A DNA stretch of 64,000 bases from Thraustochytrium sp. TN22 (lineage: Eukaryota; Sar; Bigyra; Thraustochytrida; Thraustochytriidae). The stretch spans positions 1 to 64,000 of the forward strand of contig JABLUY010000196.1 in assembly GCA_013306675.1 (NCBI GenBank), given 5' to 3'. Shown in pieces: positions 16,020-26,582 of the stretch; position 1 is the first letter of the stretch, and each line of letters opens with the position of its first letter. The notes beneath the pieces were generated by a model that was given only the letters and a program-made list of their open reading frames with translations, did no database searches and had not been told where the DNA came from. The position numbers and the translations under genes were made by a program.

Positions 16020-19000
16020 CTTACGGCGCGACCGCAGCTTCGACGCCGGGGCGACGCTCGAGGTGCTGGAGGTGGTGGCGCTCGAGACCTCGACACGATA
16101 GCCGCAGAGCTTCTCGCCACATGCCCAGGGCGCAGTCCAGCGGACGCGAAGGGCGGGGCGGGCATTGGCAACCTCGTGGACTTGGAGCGACACCTGCTCC
16201 GGGGCCTCAGGCGGGCAGGCCGCGGACCGCACAGCGCAGGCCGCGGACCAGGGCGCCGCCAGGCCGTCGACCCAGTAGCGGAAGCGGAAGGCGTAGAGCG
16301 CGCCGCTGCGCGCGACGCTCACGGTGGCAGTGCGGTCACCGCGCCGCGGCGTGGCCACCACGCAGAGGTCGGTGCTCGCGACGGACTGGCCGAGGGTGGG
16401 CAGCTCCGCATCGCTCATGGCGATTTGGAAGCGGTCGGCCTCGAGCGGGACCTCGGGAAGAACGAGCATTACAGAGCGCTTCGTGACGGTCTTGTGCCGC
16501 GGGGCAGAAGCTCGCGCGGGGCGCGCGCGGCCTACCTCAAGGGGCGTACTGGCCTCACTTGGGTCGCTCTGGCCCGAGGCGGAGACCGCCACTGCATGGA
16601 ACTCGTAGACGGCGCCCGGCGCCACGGCGCCGAGGACGCACGAGGTCTCCGCGCCCCGGTACAGCTCGACCCAGGCGCTCGCGGGCGCATCCAGCGGCGT
16701 CGCGGATACCAGAGCCTCGTCGGACCCAGGATCATCCTGGACGCGCAGCACCTCTGCGAGCACGCACTCGGTCACGTGGTGGTCGTCGGAGAACTGGACC
16801 CAGTAGCCCTCAGGCGTGGCACGCAGGACGCGCGCCGGCGCCCAGTCGTCGGCGAGCGCACCGTAGCGCGGGCGCAGCGCGCTGCAGCGGTCGCCAGGCG
16901 CGAGGGGCGACTTGGGGGCGGCGACCTCCTTCTTGTTCTCGAGCGCGGCGGCGGTGTTGGCCCAAGCAGGTCGCTGCTGGTCGAGGCGGCGGCCGAAGAC
17001 GACATAGTCCACGTCGGCCGAAGGTGAGGACTCCCAGCGCAGGTGGAGCTTGCCGTTGCAAAAGTTGGCCCGCACGCAGCCGCGCGGCGCGGCGGGGCGC
17101 GGGGGCGCCAGCGTGAAGAGGACCGCCTCGGACGGGTCCGACCAGCCGAACTCGTTCATGGCGAGCACGCGAAAGGCATAGGTTGCGCCGGCCGCGAGGT
17201 CGCGCACGGTGCAGGACTGTAGCGCGCCGGTATAGGCGAGCGTAAAATCAGTGGCGTCCGAGGCGCGGTGCTCCAGCGCGAAGGAGCGCACCAGCGCCCC
17301 AGCCGGGGCCTGCCAGCGCACGCAGGCCGCTGGGCTGGCCGCGGACGCGTCCTGGGCGACCGCGGGCGCGGGCAAGCGCTCGGGTGCCGCCCCAAGCGTC
17401 TGGAAGCAAAGGGCGGCGGAGAAAGCAGAGCGGCCGACCGCGTTCTCGGCGCAGACGCGCACCTCGTAGGGAGAGGCCGGGGCTAAGCCGGAGAGCGTGC
17501 AGTACTTGTCGCGCCCGGAATACGCAGGGACGAAGGTGTCGCCGCGCTTGAGCTCGACGTGGTACATGGGTTCCGCGTCCGACGAAGTGATGGCGTTCCA
17601 TCGCACAAAAGCCCCAGCACAGTCCACCGCGCAGGCGACCGGGGCACTGGGCGCCGCGGGCGCCGCGGCGGTGAGCGTGACCGGCAGCGAGGCGGACCAG
17701 GGACCGCGGCCGGCGGCAGTGAGCGCGCGAACACGGTACGCGTAGGTGCGGCCGCGCGAGAGACCATCGGCGCAAAAGGAGTGGTCGGTGCCAGCGTGAA
17801 CGAGAACGGTCCGACCGCGCGGGTCCGTCTGCTCGACCTCGAAGCCAGTGAGCGGGGCGCCGCCCAGGCAAAGCGGGTCCTCCCAGAAGAGCTCGCAGAC
17901 GCCCGGCTGGACGTCCGCCAGAGCGCCCAACTCGCACGGCGCCAAAGGCGGCAGCAGCGGCGTCTGAATGGTGTTGCGCGGCGCGTGGATGCGCAGCTCG
18001 TTTCCGCGGACGTCGTCGTCTTCGTCCTTCTCGCCGAGGTCGTCCTCGAGGTCGTCCTCGAGGTCGTCCTCGAAGTCATCCTCGTCGTCGCTGTCTGCAG
18101 CCGGGAGCGGCGCGGGCGGCGCGCAGCTGCCGGCCGCGGCGCCGGCGAGCACCTCAAAGGCATAGCTCTCGGCGCCGAGGCGCAGGCCGGCGACGCGCAC
18201 GCGGAAGCGCGCGGAGCCATCGGATGCGCGGGACAGCGCGGCCGGGTCGAGCTGCAGCCGCTGCACGAGGTCCCAGTGGTCTGAGTGGTCAGCACGATCG
18301 TCGCGGTGCTGGCGCTCGAGCGCCACGAGCACGTAGGTGTAGTCGTTTTGGTAGCAAGTGATGACGCCCGAAACGAGGGCCGCGCAGGTGCGCCCGAGAC
18401 CGCGCGAGGCGCCATCGACGACGGAGAGCTTGAAGGGCAGGAAGCGCAGGCGGCACGGGGCCGCGCGGCGCTGGCGGCGGTGGGCCGCCAAAGCGAGGGC
18501 GTCCTCGTGCTCGTGCTCTTCTTCGTCGCCCGGCGTAGTCTTTTGCTCCGCCAGGGCGAGCGAGTCGATCTGGAACAGCGCGCTTGCGCTGCTTGCGCTG
18601 CAGGTGCTGCTGCAGCGGCTGGTCACTCCGCTGCCGTAGGGCGAGGAGGTGCGGCGCGGGCGGCGCGGCTGCGCGCTGCAGGCGCGCGTGTGCGGCTTGC
18701 CGAGCAGAAGCATCATGTCGGCGTCGCGATCCGCGTCGTCGTCGTCGTGCGTGTACATGGCGGGCGAGGAGGACCTGCGCGCCAGGCGCTGAAGCGCCTT
18801 GGTGGCGACGTCGCACACGGGCTGGTCGCCGTCCAGCGCGGGCGGGGAGGGCGTCTGACAGGGGCGGGTCGGCGGCCCGAAGAAGAGGCGGCCCCTCGCG
18901 TCGTCGAGAGCGAGCGCGGCGCGCCCGGTCTCCCTCGCAGCGGCCAGGCTGCTGCACGGACTGGACGGCTTCTCCTCCGTGCAGCTGGAGCCCGTCGCGG

Positions 19001-19205
19001 ACCCCGCCTCGCTGCTGTCTGTCTCAGCGCCCGAGTCGGACGCCGACGCGTCTGCGTCGGGCGGGGGCGACTCGTAGCGCTGGCCTCGCACCCCTTGCCC
19101 GCTGCGCCGCCGCCGCCGCGTCCTCGGCGGCGCGTCCATGCCCTCGCCGTGTCCGCGCGGGATGCCGCCGGCCATCATCACGCCGGCCTCCTCGGGCCAG
19201 CCCAT
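14766..19205 (-). CDS. FNDC3-like tail-anchored protein with eight or nine fibronectin type III repeats and a Tudor-like insert
   Basis: A 1479-residue protein. The N-terminal ~250 residues are low complexity and charged. Eight or nine fibronectin type III repeats follow. Each ends in a typical Y-x-F/V-R-V-x-A-x-N-x-x-G-x-S stretch, for example YAFRVLAMNEFGWSDPSEA and YGFRVRAVNSAGSGPFSAW. The final ~28 residues are a single transmembrane helix with almost nothing after it (ALCASCFGIVFWFFFVVHN), which indicates tail anchoring in the ER or Golgi. The number of repeats plus a C-terminal anchor is the plan of animal FNDC3A/B. The fourth repeat is split by an SH3/Tudor-like module at about residues 770-816 (WAPARVLRATPEGYWVQFSD). 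Poly-Gly and Ser/Ala-rich loops interrupt another repeat. The frame is open ~250 codons further upstream in GC-rich repeats. The first credible start is MGWPEEAGVMM. Confidence 0.68.
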
Positions 19206-19312
19206 GCTCGCCGTCGCCGCCGCTTGACCGCCGCGAGACCGCCGCGGCCGCGACCGGCGCCCGCGTCGGCGCCCGCGTCGGCGCTGCGCCCTGTCCCGTC
19301 CCGGGCGTCTGT

Positions 19313-19529
19313 CTGCCTGCCTGCCTGCCTGCCTGCCAGCCTGTTTCTTTTCGCCGCCGCTCGCGCGCCGCGCGCTCCGCGCTCGCTCGCTCGCTCGCTC
19401 TCGCGCGCGCCGTCGCCGGCTCGCCGCCGCTCCGCCGCGCTCCGCTGCGGCTCTGCTGCCACTCCTGCGCGCGCTCACTCTGCACCGCACCGGCGCAGTG
19501 GGCCTGCCTGCCTGCCTGCCTGCCTGCCT
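19313..19529. repeat. Two TGCC tracts upstream of the FNDC3-like start
   Basis: Short (TGCC)n arrays at 19313-19337 and 19502-19529 read (GGCA)n on the sense strand of the FNDC3-like gene. The nearer one is ~110 bp before its ATG. Confidence 0.85.
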
Positions 19530-20121
19530 CTCTGCTGCCGGCTTGCCGGCTGCCTCCTTCTCGCCGGCCGACTCGCGCTCCGCCGCGCGCTCGCCCGCGC
19601 GCTCAGCGAGCGAGGCGAAAGCGCCGGCTCGCGGCCGCGCGCTCCCTCGCCGCGCCGCCGCCCAGCGCCGCGCCGCGCCGCGCGAGGCGGCCGAGGCGCG
19701 CCGAGGCGGCCGCCGCCGGGCTGCCGCCTGCCTGCCTGCCTGTCGCTGGCGCTGCGCCGCCGGTCGCGGCCAGGCCAGGCGAGGCGAGGCGAGGCGAGGC
19801 GACCGGCCAACTCCGCCGCGCCGCGCCGCGCCGCGCCGCACGCCGCGCGCTCCTCGCTGCAGCGCCGCGCCGCGCCGCACCGCGCAGTCGGGTCTGCCGC
19901 GCCGCTGCGGCGCTGCGCGTGCACAAGCGGCGGAGAGAGAGGGAGAAGTCAGAGAGAGAGAGAGAGACCAGCCTGACAAGTTGATCTGGCTGGCGTATCG
20001 TTAGTTTCGTTGCGCGCGCCTCCGCGCGGCTGCCGCCAACCCGCGGGTCGCGCCGCGTACCTCGACCAGCAGCGAGGCTCGACAGCGCGTGGTACAGTTA
20101 GTACCTCGAGATCTGACTCAT

Positions 20122-20139
20122 GACTCATCATGATGAGTC
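20122..20139. promoter_or_regulatory. 18-bp perfect palindrome with overlapping AP-1/GCN4-like sites
   Basis: The sequence gactcatcatgatgagtc is its own reverse complement. It lies next to another tgactca at 20114-20120, and a further atgagtc follows at about 20157-20163. TGACTCA is the known bZIP (AP-1/GCN4) site, so a cluster of bZIP sites is inferred. The nearest gene start is ~900 bp away. Confidence 0.35.
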
Positions 20140-20848
20140 GCTGCAGCTGGCTCGCCATGAGTCGGCCAGCCCGCACTGCACGCGATGGCGAGCGTCGCGA
20201 GGACCTACGCCTTCGGCAGCCTTCGGCAGCCTGCCTGCGGTTTGACGCGGGCGCGAGGCGAGCGCGCTGTGCAAGGGGAAGTGACGCGGGCAGCGCCGCG
20301 CCGCGCCGCGCCGCGAGCGCAGCGCCGCGAGCGGCGGCTCGTGCCTCTCTCGCCTGCCACTGCCTCGAAGGGAATCCACGGCGGGAAAAGTGAGGGGCGC
20401 CACTTCCTGCCACTGGCAGTCAGTCGGTGTCACAGGCTGCAGTGTTCGTGGGCGAGATGGAGTGCCAGTCACCATCACTGGTCCGGCGACCGCCGGCGCT
20501 GTGTGGCCGCCGGCGCGGGAGCGGGAGGAGCCCGCATGCATACACTGACGACCCGAGTCAACCGCGTGCCTCGGAGGTTCTGGGCGCCGGTGGCCGCGCA
20601 AAAGCATGTGCACGCGACGAGCGTGGCGTCTCCAAGTGGCGGTGCCTTGCACAAGGCTTGCAGTGCAGTGCGGCGCAATGCGTGCGACGCACCGGCCAGG
20701 CGCAGTCACGCGGAGTCTGTCACGGCGGCACAGTGCGGCACGCGGCGGCGTGCGGAGTGCACCCGCCGCCACGCGGCGAGCCATTCCATTTTGTTTGACG
20801 GACGGGAGCGGCTCCAAGCAAGCAAGGCGGGCCGGGCACCGCAGCGTG

Positions 20849-20858
20849 CGTCTAGGGG
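20849..20858 (+). repeat. Left terminal inverted repeat of the candidate transposon
   Basis: CGTCTAGGGG matches the reverse complement of 24726-24735 exactly. The next two bases match at one position (AC versus TC). Confidence 0.5.
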
Positions 20859-21455
20859 ACCAGTCTGACAGGGTGTAGCCCGGAGGCCTGGCCGGGCCGG
20901 GCAATGTGAAAAAATCCGGTCCTGGCCCGGTGGCGCCACTGGGAGGGGGTATTCGCGGCGCAACGCCGGGCGCTTTATTTTTCCGGTCCCGGTCGCGCGA
21001 CGGGGCGCAACCCGGTGAGGCGGCGGGGCGTGGCAAGGTGATGGGGCGGGTCAGGCTCGGCGGAGCGGCGAGCCCAGCCCGGAGGGGGAGTGGGCCAGGC
21101 TCGGTCATGCGAACGAGTCGAGCCCGGCCGGGGCCGGCCGGGGTCAGCTCTGTCAAGGGCAAGAGCGAAGCTCGGTCTCGAGACCGGGCAAGTTTTGTTC
21201 CTTTCAAGTTCCTAGCTAGCTAGCTACCAGGTAAGGTCGCGGTTATCTGCGTGCGAGAGGGTGGCAGGATACTCTTGCTCCTGCCTGGCGCGCGTGGTGC
21301 TGTGCTTTTCCTCGGCCCTCTTGCGCTTCTCGTTGAGCTCCTCCTCCGCCTTCTCCTTGGAAGTGAGCATGTTATTCAAGGACGCGCCAACATCGAAGGT
21401 CCTAGTGTCTGCCTTGTCGTTGCCGGGCTCCTCGTTCCTCGTGAAGTGCTTGAAC

Positions 21456-22890
21456 TAGGCATAGCAGCGGTCGAAAAGGGCAAAGGCCTGGCCGTGAGCG
21501 CCTTTGTGCGCATGGGAGCCCTCAGCTGTGCCCTTGGCGCGCCGCACGATGCATGCCCAGAGCCACGCAAGCTGGACGCGGGTCACCAGGCCAAGGAACT
21601 GCGTCGTGGTGACGTCGGAGTTCTTAAGCGTCGTCCACGCAGGTGCGGACGGCGGCAGGAAAGCGACCGCCGCCCAGGCCATGAGGAGCTCCATCACCTC
21701 CTTGTCGACCTCTGCGCTCTTAGTCAAGTGCTCGCGTTAGCTCGCCATCTCACAAGTCTTCGCCGCATCTCGCCTCTTCACCACTTACTGGAGTCCCAAC
21801 GGAAGATGCATGCCTTGTGCACGCCCTCGGCGTCCCTCTGCAGCGAGGGGCTGATCTGGAGCGTGCCACGCTGGTCCGGCGTCTCCAGCACTGGAAACAG
21901 GCGCTTGTCCTGGTGCGGTGCCCACTCCTTGGCGCTGGCGGTGTTGTCCAAGCCGCTGGGCACGCCTGCGAGCGCCACAGCGGAGTGCTGCTCCTCGCCG
22001 TGCACGCTGCAAATCGCCTCGTACTGGTCCAGGAAGAGCTGGAGTCGCTGGGTGACGTCCTTGCTGAACTTGGTGCGTACCGCGGACACGTAGACGCCCA
22101 CGCCCTTCAGGATGCGCTCATTGCCGGCGAGCTGGCGCCAGAAGACGGTGTAAACCTCTTCGTACATCTTCTGCTTCGCGGGTGTGGCCCGCGACAGGAC
22201 GCTCTGCGCCCGGCCTGGTCGCTCAAAGAAGCGCTGCCGGTGTTCCGTCGTCACGTCGCGCGCGGCCTCCATCGCCTCGCCCAGGTACGTACGCAGAAAG
22301 GCGGCCTCCATCGCGCTGATGAAACACTCCTTCGCCCCGCGATAACGTTGACGCCATGCCGTCGAAAAGATCATGCCGCCGTCCCTGAGGAGGTCTGCGC
22401 CGAGGGCAACGAGCTGCCGTTGGATCAGGACAGTCAAGTCGGCCTCCGTGCGCTTTTGAACCTGCTGGAGGTGGGACGCGTGGAGCTTCGAGACACCGTC
22501 AATCGCGGACACGGCGGCAATGGAATCCGCCATCAGGCGCACGTCCTGCAATTGTGACTTGGCGATTGCGAGGATCCGCATGCCAATGGACTCCATCTGC
22601 GAGGCAGCCATGACGGCATCCTGATCATGGGTGTTGGCTGGAGTCGGCGTCGCCGACCGAGAGCTCGAGTACTCCGTGGCCAGAGAAGGCGAACGTTGCT
22701 CCGGTGGAATGGGGGGCGGTGACCACGGCTGCTGCGGCTGGTGATGGTCTTGGTGCTGCTGCTGCTGGTACTGGTGCTGGTGCTGGAGCTGGAGCTGGAG
22801 CTGGAGCTGGAGCTGGAGCTGGAGCTGCTGCTGCTGCTGCTGGACTTGCTGGGTTCGGCTCTTGGTGCTGGTCTGGCAGCTGGTGCTCAT
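21456..22890 (-). CDS. Unknown Q/L-repeat protein inside the candidate transposon, probably spliced
   Basis: Not recognised. The first exon (21789-22890, 367 codons) starts at the ATG of MSTSCQTSTK. It carries Gln runs and Leu-Gln/His-Gln dipeptide repeats, then a helical region (LMADSIAAVSAIDGVSKL, VYTVFWRQLAGNERILKGVG). A good intron is visible at 21712-21788: GTAAGT donor, GCTAACG branch-like word, GCAG acceptor, in phase. It leads into KVDKEVMELLMAWAAVAF and a stop at 21456. The same frame then continues open to 21224 with clearly protein-like text (FKHFTRNEEPGNDKADTRTF, then a KEKAEEELNEKRKRAEE helix). A second intron at 21456-21586 (GTGACC...CCTAG) would keep phase and remove the stop, giving an end at 21224. 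Which form is real is open. Confidence 0.4.
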
Positions 22891-23112
22891 CCAGCTTTCC
22901 ACGCCTCTTCGGCGGCTTACGCTGCGTTTGCTTGCGCGGCATTCTTCGTGGCGAGCTCGACGAAGATATGCAGCTAGAACGCGACGAGCACAGGCTCTAC
23001 GTGATCGCAGCTTCGACGCTCAGCCGCGCCTCGCCCCGCGTCACGGTTCTGTTCGCCCTGCGGCGTGCGCAGAGGGCGCAACCATCGTCCCGAGGATTTG
23101 GGCGCGAGGAGC

Positions 23113-24045
23113 ATGGTCCATGGTTGGAGGTCGCTACGCGCGAGAGCGGCCGGCGCGCGAGAAGGGCCACGCGCGTGGCCGTCGGCAGCACGCTGTGCCG
23201 CGCTCTCGCGTCCGCGCTCAGAGAGCAATCGCCGCCGCCGCCGTCGCCGCCGCCGCCGCCGCCGCCGCGACTCGCAGCTGGTTGAGTCCTTGAGAAGCTT
23301 CGTCAAGTGGCATTGGAGAACGCTGCCACTTCTGGAGCGCGCTGGGATCAAGGCCGAGGCCCAAGACACCACGAGCCTCGCGGCCCTCATCTACTCGAGC
23401 CTGCGCAGGCATTTCGCTGAGAACACTGCGCTTCGTCTCTTCGAGAAGGCATCGCTCCGCGAAGGCAAGCTGGAGACCCTGCCGGGCGCTCGATGCACAG
23501 GCGCCGGCATGGGCGTGAATCGCGACCTCCCACCTTCAATCTTCATCACCGAGACTGAGCAGCTCCTCATGCCTTTGGGCTTCGTACAAGCAGTGGATGA
23601 GCGCGACGGCCATGAAGCCATCTGCGTAGTGGTTCGGGTTCGCCCTGATCGCGATGCACACGCTCGTCTCACGCGGCACCGTTTCCGTGGCGCGCACCTC
23701 TCAGGGTTCTGCGTGCTCGACCTCGACAGTCATCGCAGCATCAGAGACACGGACATCACCGTCACAACGCTTGGCAAGCTCAGCGGCGGCGATATCCTGT
23801 GGATCGATGGAGAGGGCTCCGGGAGGCGGCGCATTGCCTTCTGGCCCTCTGGCTCCCTCGCTTTCGGCTCGTGGACCATGCACCCCTTCGGGACGCATTT
23901 CGCTGCTGCGACAGCGACGCGCGGCCATTCGGTCCGGGCGCCTGGTACGCAGCGCACAGAGAGCACAGGTACCGCCGGTGAATCAGTGCTTGTTGAAGAC
24001 GTTCATCTCGTTGACGATGACCACGACGACGAGATCGAGTACTAG
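23113..24045 (+). CDS. Unknown protein, second divergent gene of the candidate transposon
   Basis: An open frame of 310 codons from the first in-frame ATG. The first ~55 codons cross a CCG trinucleotide run (poly-Arg) and are doubtful; a start at 23509 (MGVNRDLPPSIFITETEQ) or an upstream exon is equally possible. The later part reads like real protein, for example LVESLRSFVKWHWRTLPLLE, FVQAVDERDGHEAICVVVRV and GRRRIAFWPSGSLAFGSW. It ends in an acidic stretch. No domain was recognised. It is divergent from the Q/L-repeat gene across ~220 bp. Confidence 0.35.
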   Translation: MVHGWRSLRARAAGAREGPRAWPSAARCAALSRPRSESNRRRRRRRRRRRRRDSQLVESLRSFVKWHWRTLPLLERAGIKAEAQDTTSLAALIYSSLRRHFAENTALRLFEKASLREGKLETLPGARCTGAGMGVNRDLPPSIFITETEQLLMPLGFVQAVDERDGHEAICVVVRVRPDRDAHARLTRHRFRGAHLSGFCVLDLDSHRSIRDTDITVTTLGKLSGGDILWIDGEGSGRRRIAFWPSGSLAFGSWTMHPFGTHFAAATATRGHSVRAPGTQRTESTGTAGESVLVEDVHLVDDDHDDEIEY

Positions 24046-24116
24046 AGAAGCCTTCCCAACTTCCTGTCCAAGCATGACCAAGGAGGCCGCTTCAAGGACA
24101 CCGGCAACCGAGCTAG

Positions 24117-24341
24117 CTCGATGAAGAGGCGCAGAAACGTGCAGCCCGCCAACGCGAAGCGAAGGTCGCCCTTGGTCCGCCAGACCCAGACCCAGACAAC
24201 CAATACCACGAGCGCTGCCAGCAGTGCGCCCTAGCAACGCAGGCCCGCAACGTCAAGTTCTGCACAATCATCAACATGTTCCTTCTCTATCAGCTTGGCG
24301 CCCACGGCAAACGCGGCGCAGCATCACGGCCGAGCGGTTGA
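24117..24341 (+). other. Possible last exon of the transposon's plus-strand gene, with a CxxC pair
   Basis: After an AG at 24115-24116 a 74-codon frame is open to TGA. It is protein-like: a basic helix (LDEEAQKRAARQREAKVAL), a Pro-Asp linker, YHERCQQCALATQARNVKFC, and INMFLLYQLGAHGKRG. A C-terminal Cys-rich finger is common in transposases, but the match is only suggestive. The joining donor was not identified. Confidence 0.3.
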
Positions 24342-24725
24342 GCACCGCTCTGCCGCCCGGTACCGATTCGCACAAACGTCCCTTGACCATGAGCAGGCTG
24401 CCTGCCCGGCCGCCGCTCTTATGCTCGCCCTCTCCGCAATCAGCTGATTGTGCCGAGGCAAGGCAATGACCGGGTCAGACCCGGTGGTTGCGGCCTTCGA
24501 CCTTGCCAGTTCCGGTCGGCGATCTCCATCACCGAGCGCAACCGCGGCGACCGAGTCGCCCAGGACCCGAATCGGGCCAGCCTCGGTGAGGGCGCCACGG
24601 CACCCGAGTCAGCCCGGTCGCGCAAAGACCGAGACAGCCCCCGTCCCCGAGTACCGCTGCACTCGGTGCGCACCTTGGCTGGGCCCGGAGTTCATCCGAG
24701 CCACACGCAGTCCCTCCCAGGATGA

Positions 24726-24735
24726 CCCCTAGACG
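24726..24735 (-). repeat. Right terminal inverted repeat of the candidate transposon
   Basis: CCCCTAGACG is the exact reverse complement of 20849-20858. It lies 101 bp beyond the end of the neighbouring FCF1 gene. Confidence 0.5.
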
Positions 24736-24836
24736 TGGACGACGAATGGCAACCACGATTGAGTTTGAGTTTTCCAAGGTGGGCGGGCAGCGAGAAGAGA
24801 AAGAACGGCCCGGGGGCAAAGCAGCAAAAGGTCAAT

Positions 24837-25525
24837 TCACTTGGGTGCGCCAAACGCCTCGGGCATGCGCTCGACAGTATACTGATGGTGGGAAATGTAC
24901 ATGATGGGCACGCCCGGGATCTTGCGCAGGCGGCGGCGCAACTCCTTGTCGCATGTGGCGACGATGAAGCAGCGGTGCATCTGCACCATCTTGACGATGT
25001 CGTCGTCAGCATAATGGCCCTTGTCCAAAAACCCGGGCATGCGCAAGAAGCGCGGGTCCTTGGCGAGGCGCAGCGCCACGCGGTACTTTTCGCCAAGCTT
25101 CTCAAGCTCGGCCATGACGCTGTCGAGGATGACGGGGATGCACTTGGCGTACAGGCAGTCCATCATGCTCTTGACAATGTCGAGCTTGTTGCGGATGCTG
25201 CGATCGCGAACGGAGCGAGCCGGCCTGTCAGCTGTCTGTTTACCTTCTCGCCTGCCTGCCGGCTTGCTTGGTGCGCGAGCTCGAAAACGTACCTCATGTT
25301 GATAAAGTTGGTGTCCACGATGACATGGTACGGTGGGCCCAGCTGCTCGTTGTAGTGAAAGAACAGTGCCGTGGGCGCCCGCTCCACGAAGCGCGGGCCC
25401 TCGCGCGCCTTCTTCTCCTTTTCCTGCTTCTCCTTCTTCTCCTTGTTTTGCTTCAGCCGCACGTCCGAGGTCTTGAGCACGCGCTTGACCTCGGCAAACT
25501 TGCGCGTCTTCTTCGCCTTGGGCAT
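24837..25525 (-). CDS. FCF1: rRNA-processing endonuclease FCF1/UTP24 (PIN domain), two exons
   Basis: FCF1/UTP24 is the PIN-domain endonuclease of the small-subunit processome that cuts pre-18S rRNA in the nucleolus. Exon 1 (25293-25525) encodes [17 protein letters not shown], a charged helix, and [13 protein letters not shown] with a catalytic Asp. Exon 2 (24837-25197) continues [58 protein letters not shown] and [20 protein letters not shown]. The intron (25198-25292, 95 bp) has GTACGT and CAG ends and splits a Ser codon. The spliced protein has 197 residues, close to the human length of 198. Acidic PIN residues in VDTN, VMAELE and VATCDKEL are present. The intron itself contains a short GGCAGGCAGG run. 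Confidence 0.93.
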
Positions 25526-25580
25526 CCTCCTTCCTGGCCGTCCGCCCTGGCCCGCGCCGCGCCGCGCCGCGCCGCAAGCC

Positions 25581-25611
25581 CGCCTGCCTGCCTGCCTGCC
25601 TGCCTGCCTGC
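25581..25611. repeat. (TGCC)n tract upstream of FCF1
   Basis: About eight units, 56-86 bp before the FCF1 ATG, reading (GGCA)n on the FCF1 sense strand. Confidence 0.95.
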
Positions 25612-26582
25612 TCCGCCGCCGCCGCCGCGCGCCGCCCCGCGCCGCCGCCGCCCTCGCCGCTCTGCCGCGCCGAGCCAGCCACCCGCTCGCCGCCGCGGGC
25701 GCCGGTTCCCCGCGTTGCGCCCGCCGCGCCTCGCGTTGCGCGGTTCCCGCGTGCCAGCTGGCCTCTGACTGCAGTCACTGCCACTAGGCTAGGCTAGGCC
25801 TAAGCAGCCACTTCAAGTTGTGACGGAAGAAGCCGCGCCGAGGGAGCCTCCCGGCGGCCGCCTCCGCCCCGCCGCGTCGCGCCTTGAAGACAGTGAAGCC
25901 GCCTGCCTTCGCCCGGCGCGGCCCTGCCAGGCGCACGCCACGCCACGCCGCGCACGCGCGCGCCACGCCGCTGCGGCTGCGCGCCCGCCCCTGAAGTCCG
26001 CCGGCCCCTCGCCTGGCTCGCGCGCGCGCCGCTCGCTCGCGCGACGGTCTCCGCCCAGGCCAGGCTGTGCTTTGCGGCCTGCCTCCGCCCGGCCGGCGCT
26101 GCGCTGGCGGCGCCTGGCGGCGCTCTCGCCCGCGCGCTCGCCGCCCCGTGCGCGCTTTCTTTCCGCGCTCCGCCGCGCTCCGCCGCGCGCCGCCGCGCGC
26201 CGCGCCGCGCGGCGGCGCCGCCGCCGCCGCCGGCCGGGGCGCTCTGCCCGCGCGCGCGCCGCCGCGCCGCCGCGCGCGCCGCCGCCGCGCCCGCCCGCCG
26301 CCGCGCCGCCGCCGCCGGCTGCCGCGCCGGCGCGCGCCGGCCCGCCACCCGCGCGCCCGGCGCGGCCGGCGGCAAAGCGGCAAGCTTCCGCGCGCGCGGC
26401 GGCGGCGCGCGGCGGCGGCGGCGGCGGCGAAGCGGCGCGCGGCGAAGCGGCGGGGGCGCGGCGGCCGGCCCGCGCGCGAGCGGCAACGCGGCGCGAGCGG
26501 CAAAGCGGCGAGAGGCGCGGCGGCGGCGGGCGCGTGCGCGGAGCGTGGACGGGATCCGCTCGCAGGGCAGGAGCTCGTAGCA

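Larger units (their letters stand above)
19206..20848. other. Low-complexity region upstream of the FNDC3-like gene
   Basis: It is dominated by simple repeats: TGCC tracts at 19313-19337, 19502-19529 and 19726-19743, a cgagg-type pentamer run near 19777-19801, GCCGC runs, and a GA tract near 19950-19972. No gene is supported; open frames here are by-products of GC richness. The right half borders the candidate transposon. Confidence 0.5.
20849..24735. mobile_element. Candidate DNA transposon (3.9 kb), family unknown
   Basis: The segment begins CGTCTAGGGG and ends CCCCTAGACG, a perfect 10-bp inverted repeat. Both ends are flanked by TG, a possible 2-bp target duplication. Inside the termini, about 300 bp on each side are packed with related GC-rich words such as CCCGG, CCGAGTC and GGTCC, including ACCGGGTC-A-GACCCGGT at 24469-24485. 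These resemble the subterminal repeats of transposons. Between them lie two divergent gene-like units with weaker codon bias than the neighbours and no recognisable host function. No transposase catalytic domain could be identified, so this rests on structure alone. Confidence 0.5.
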
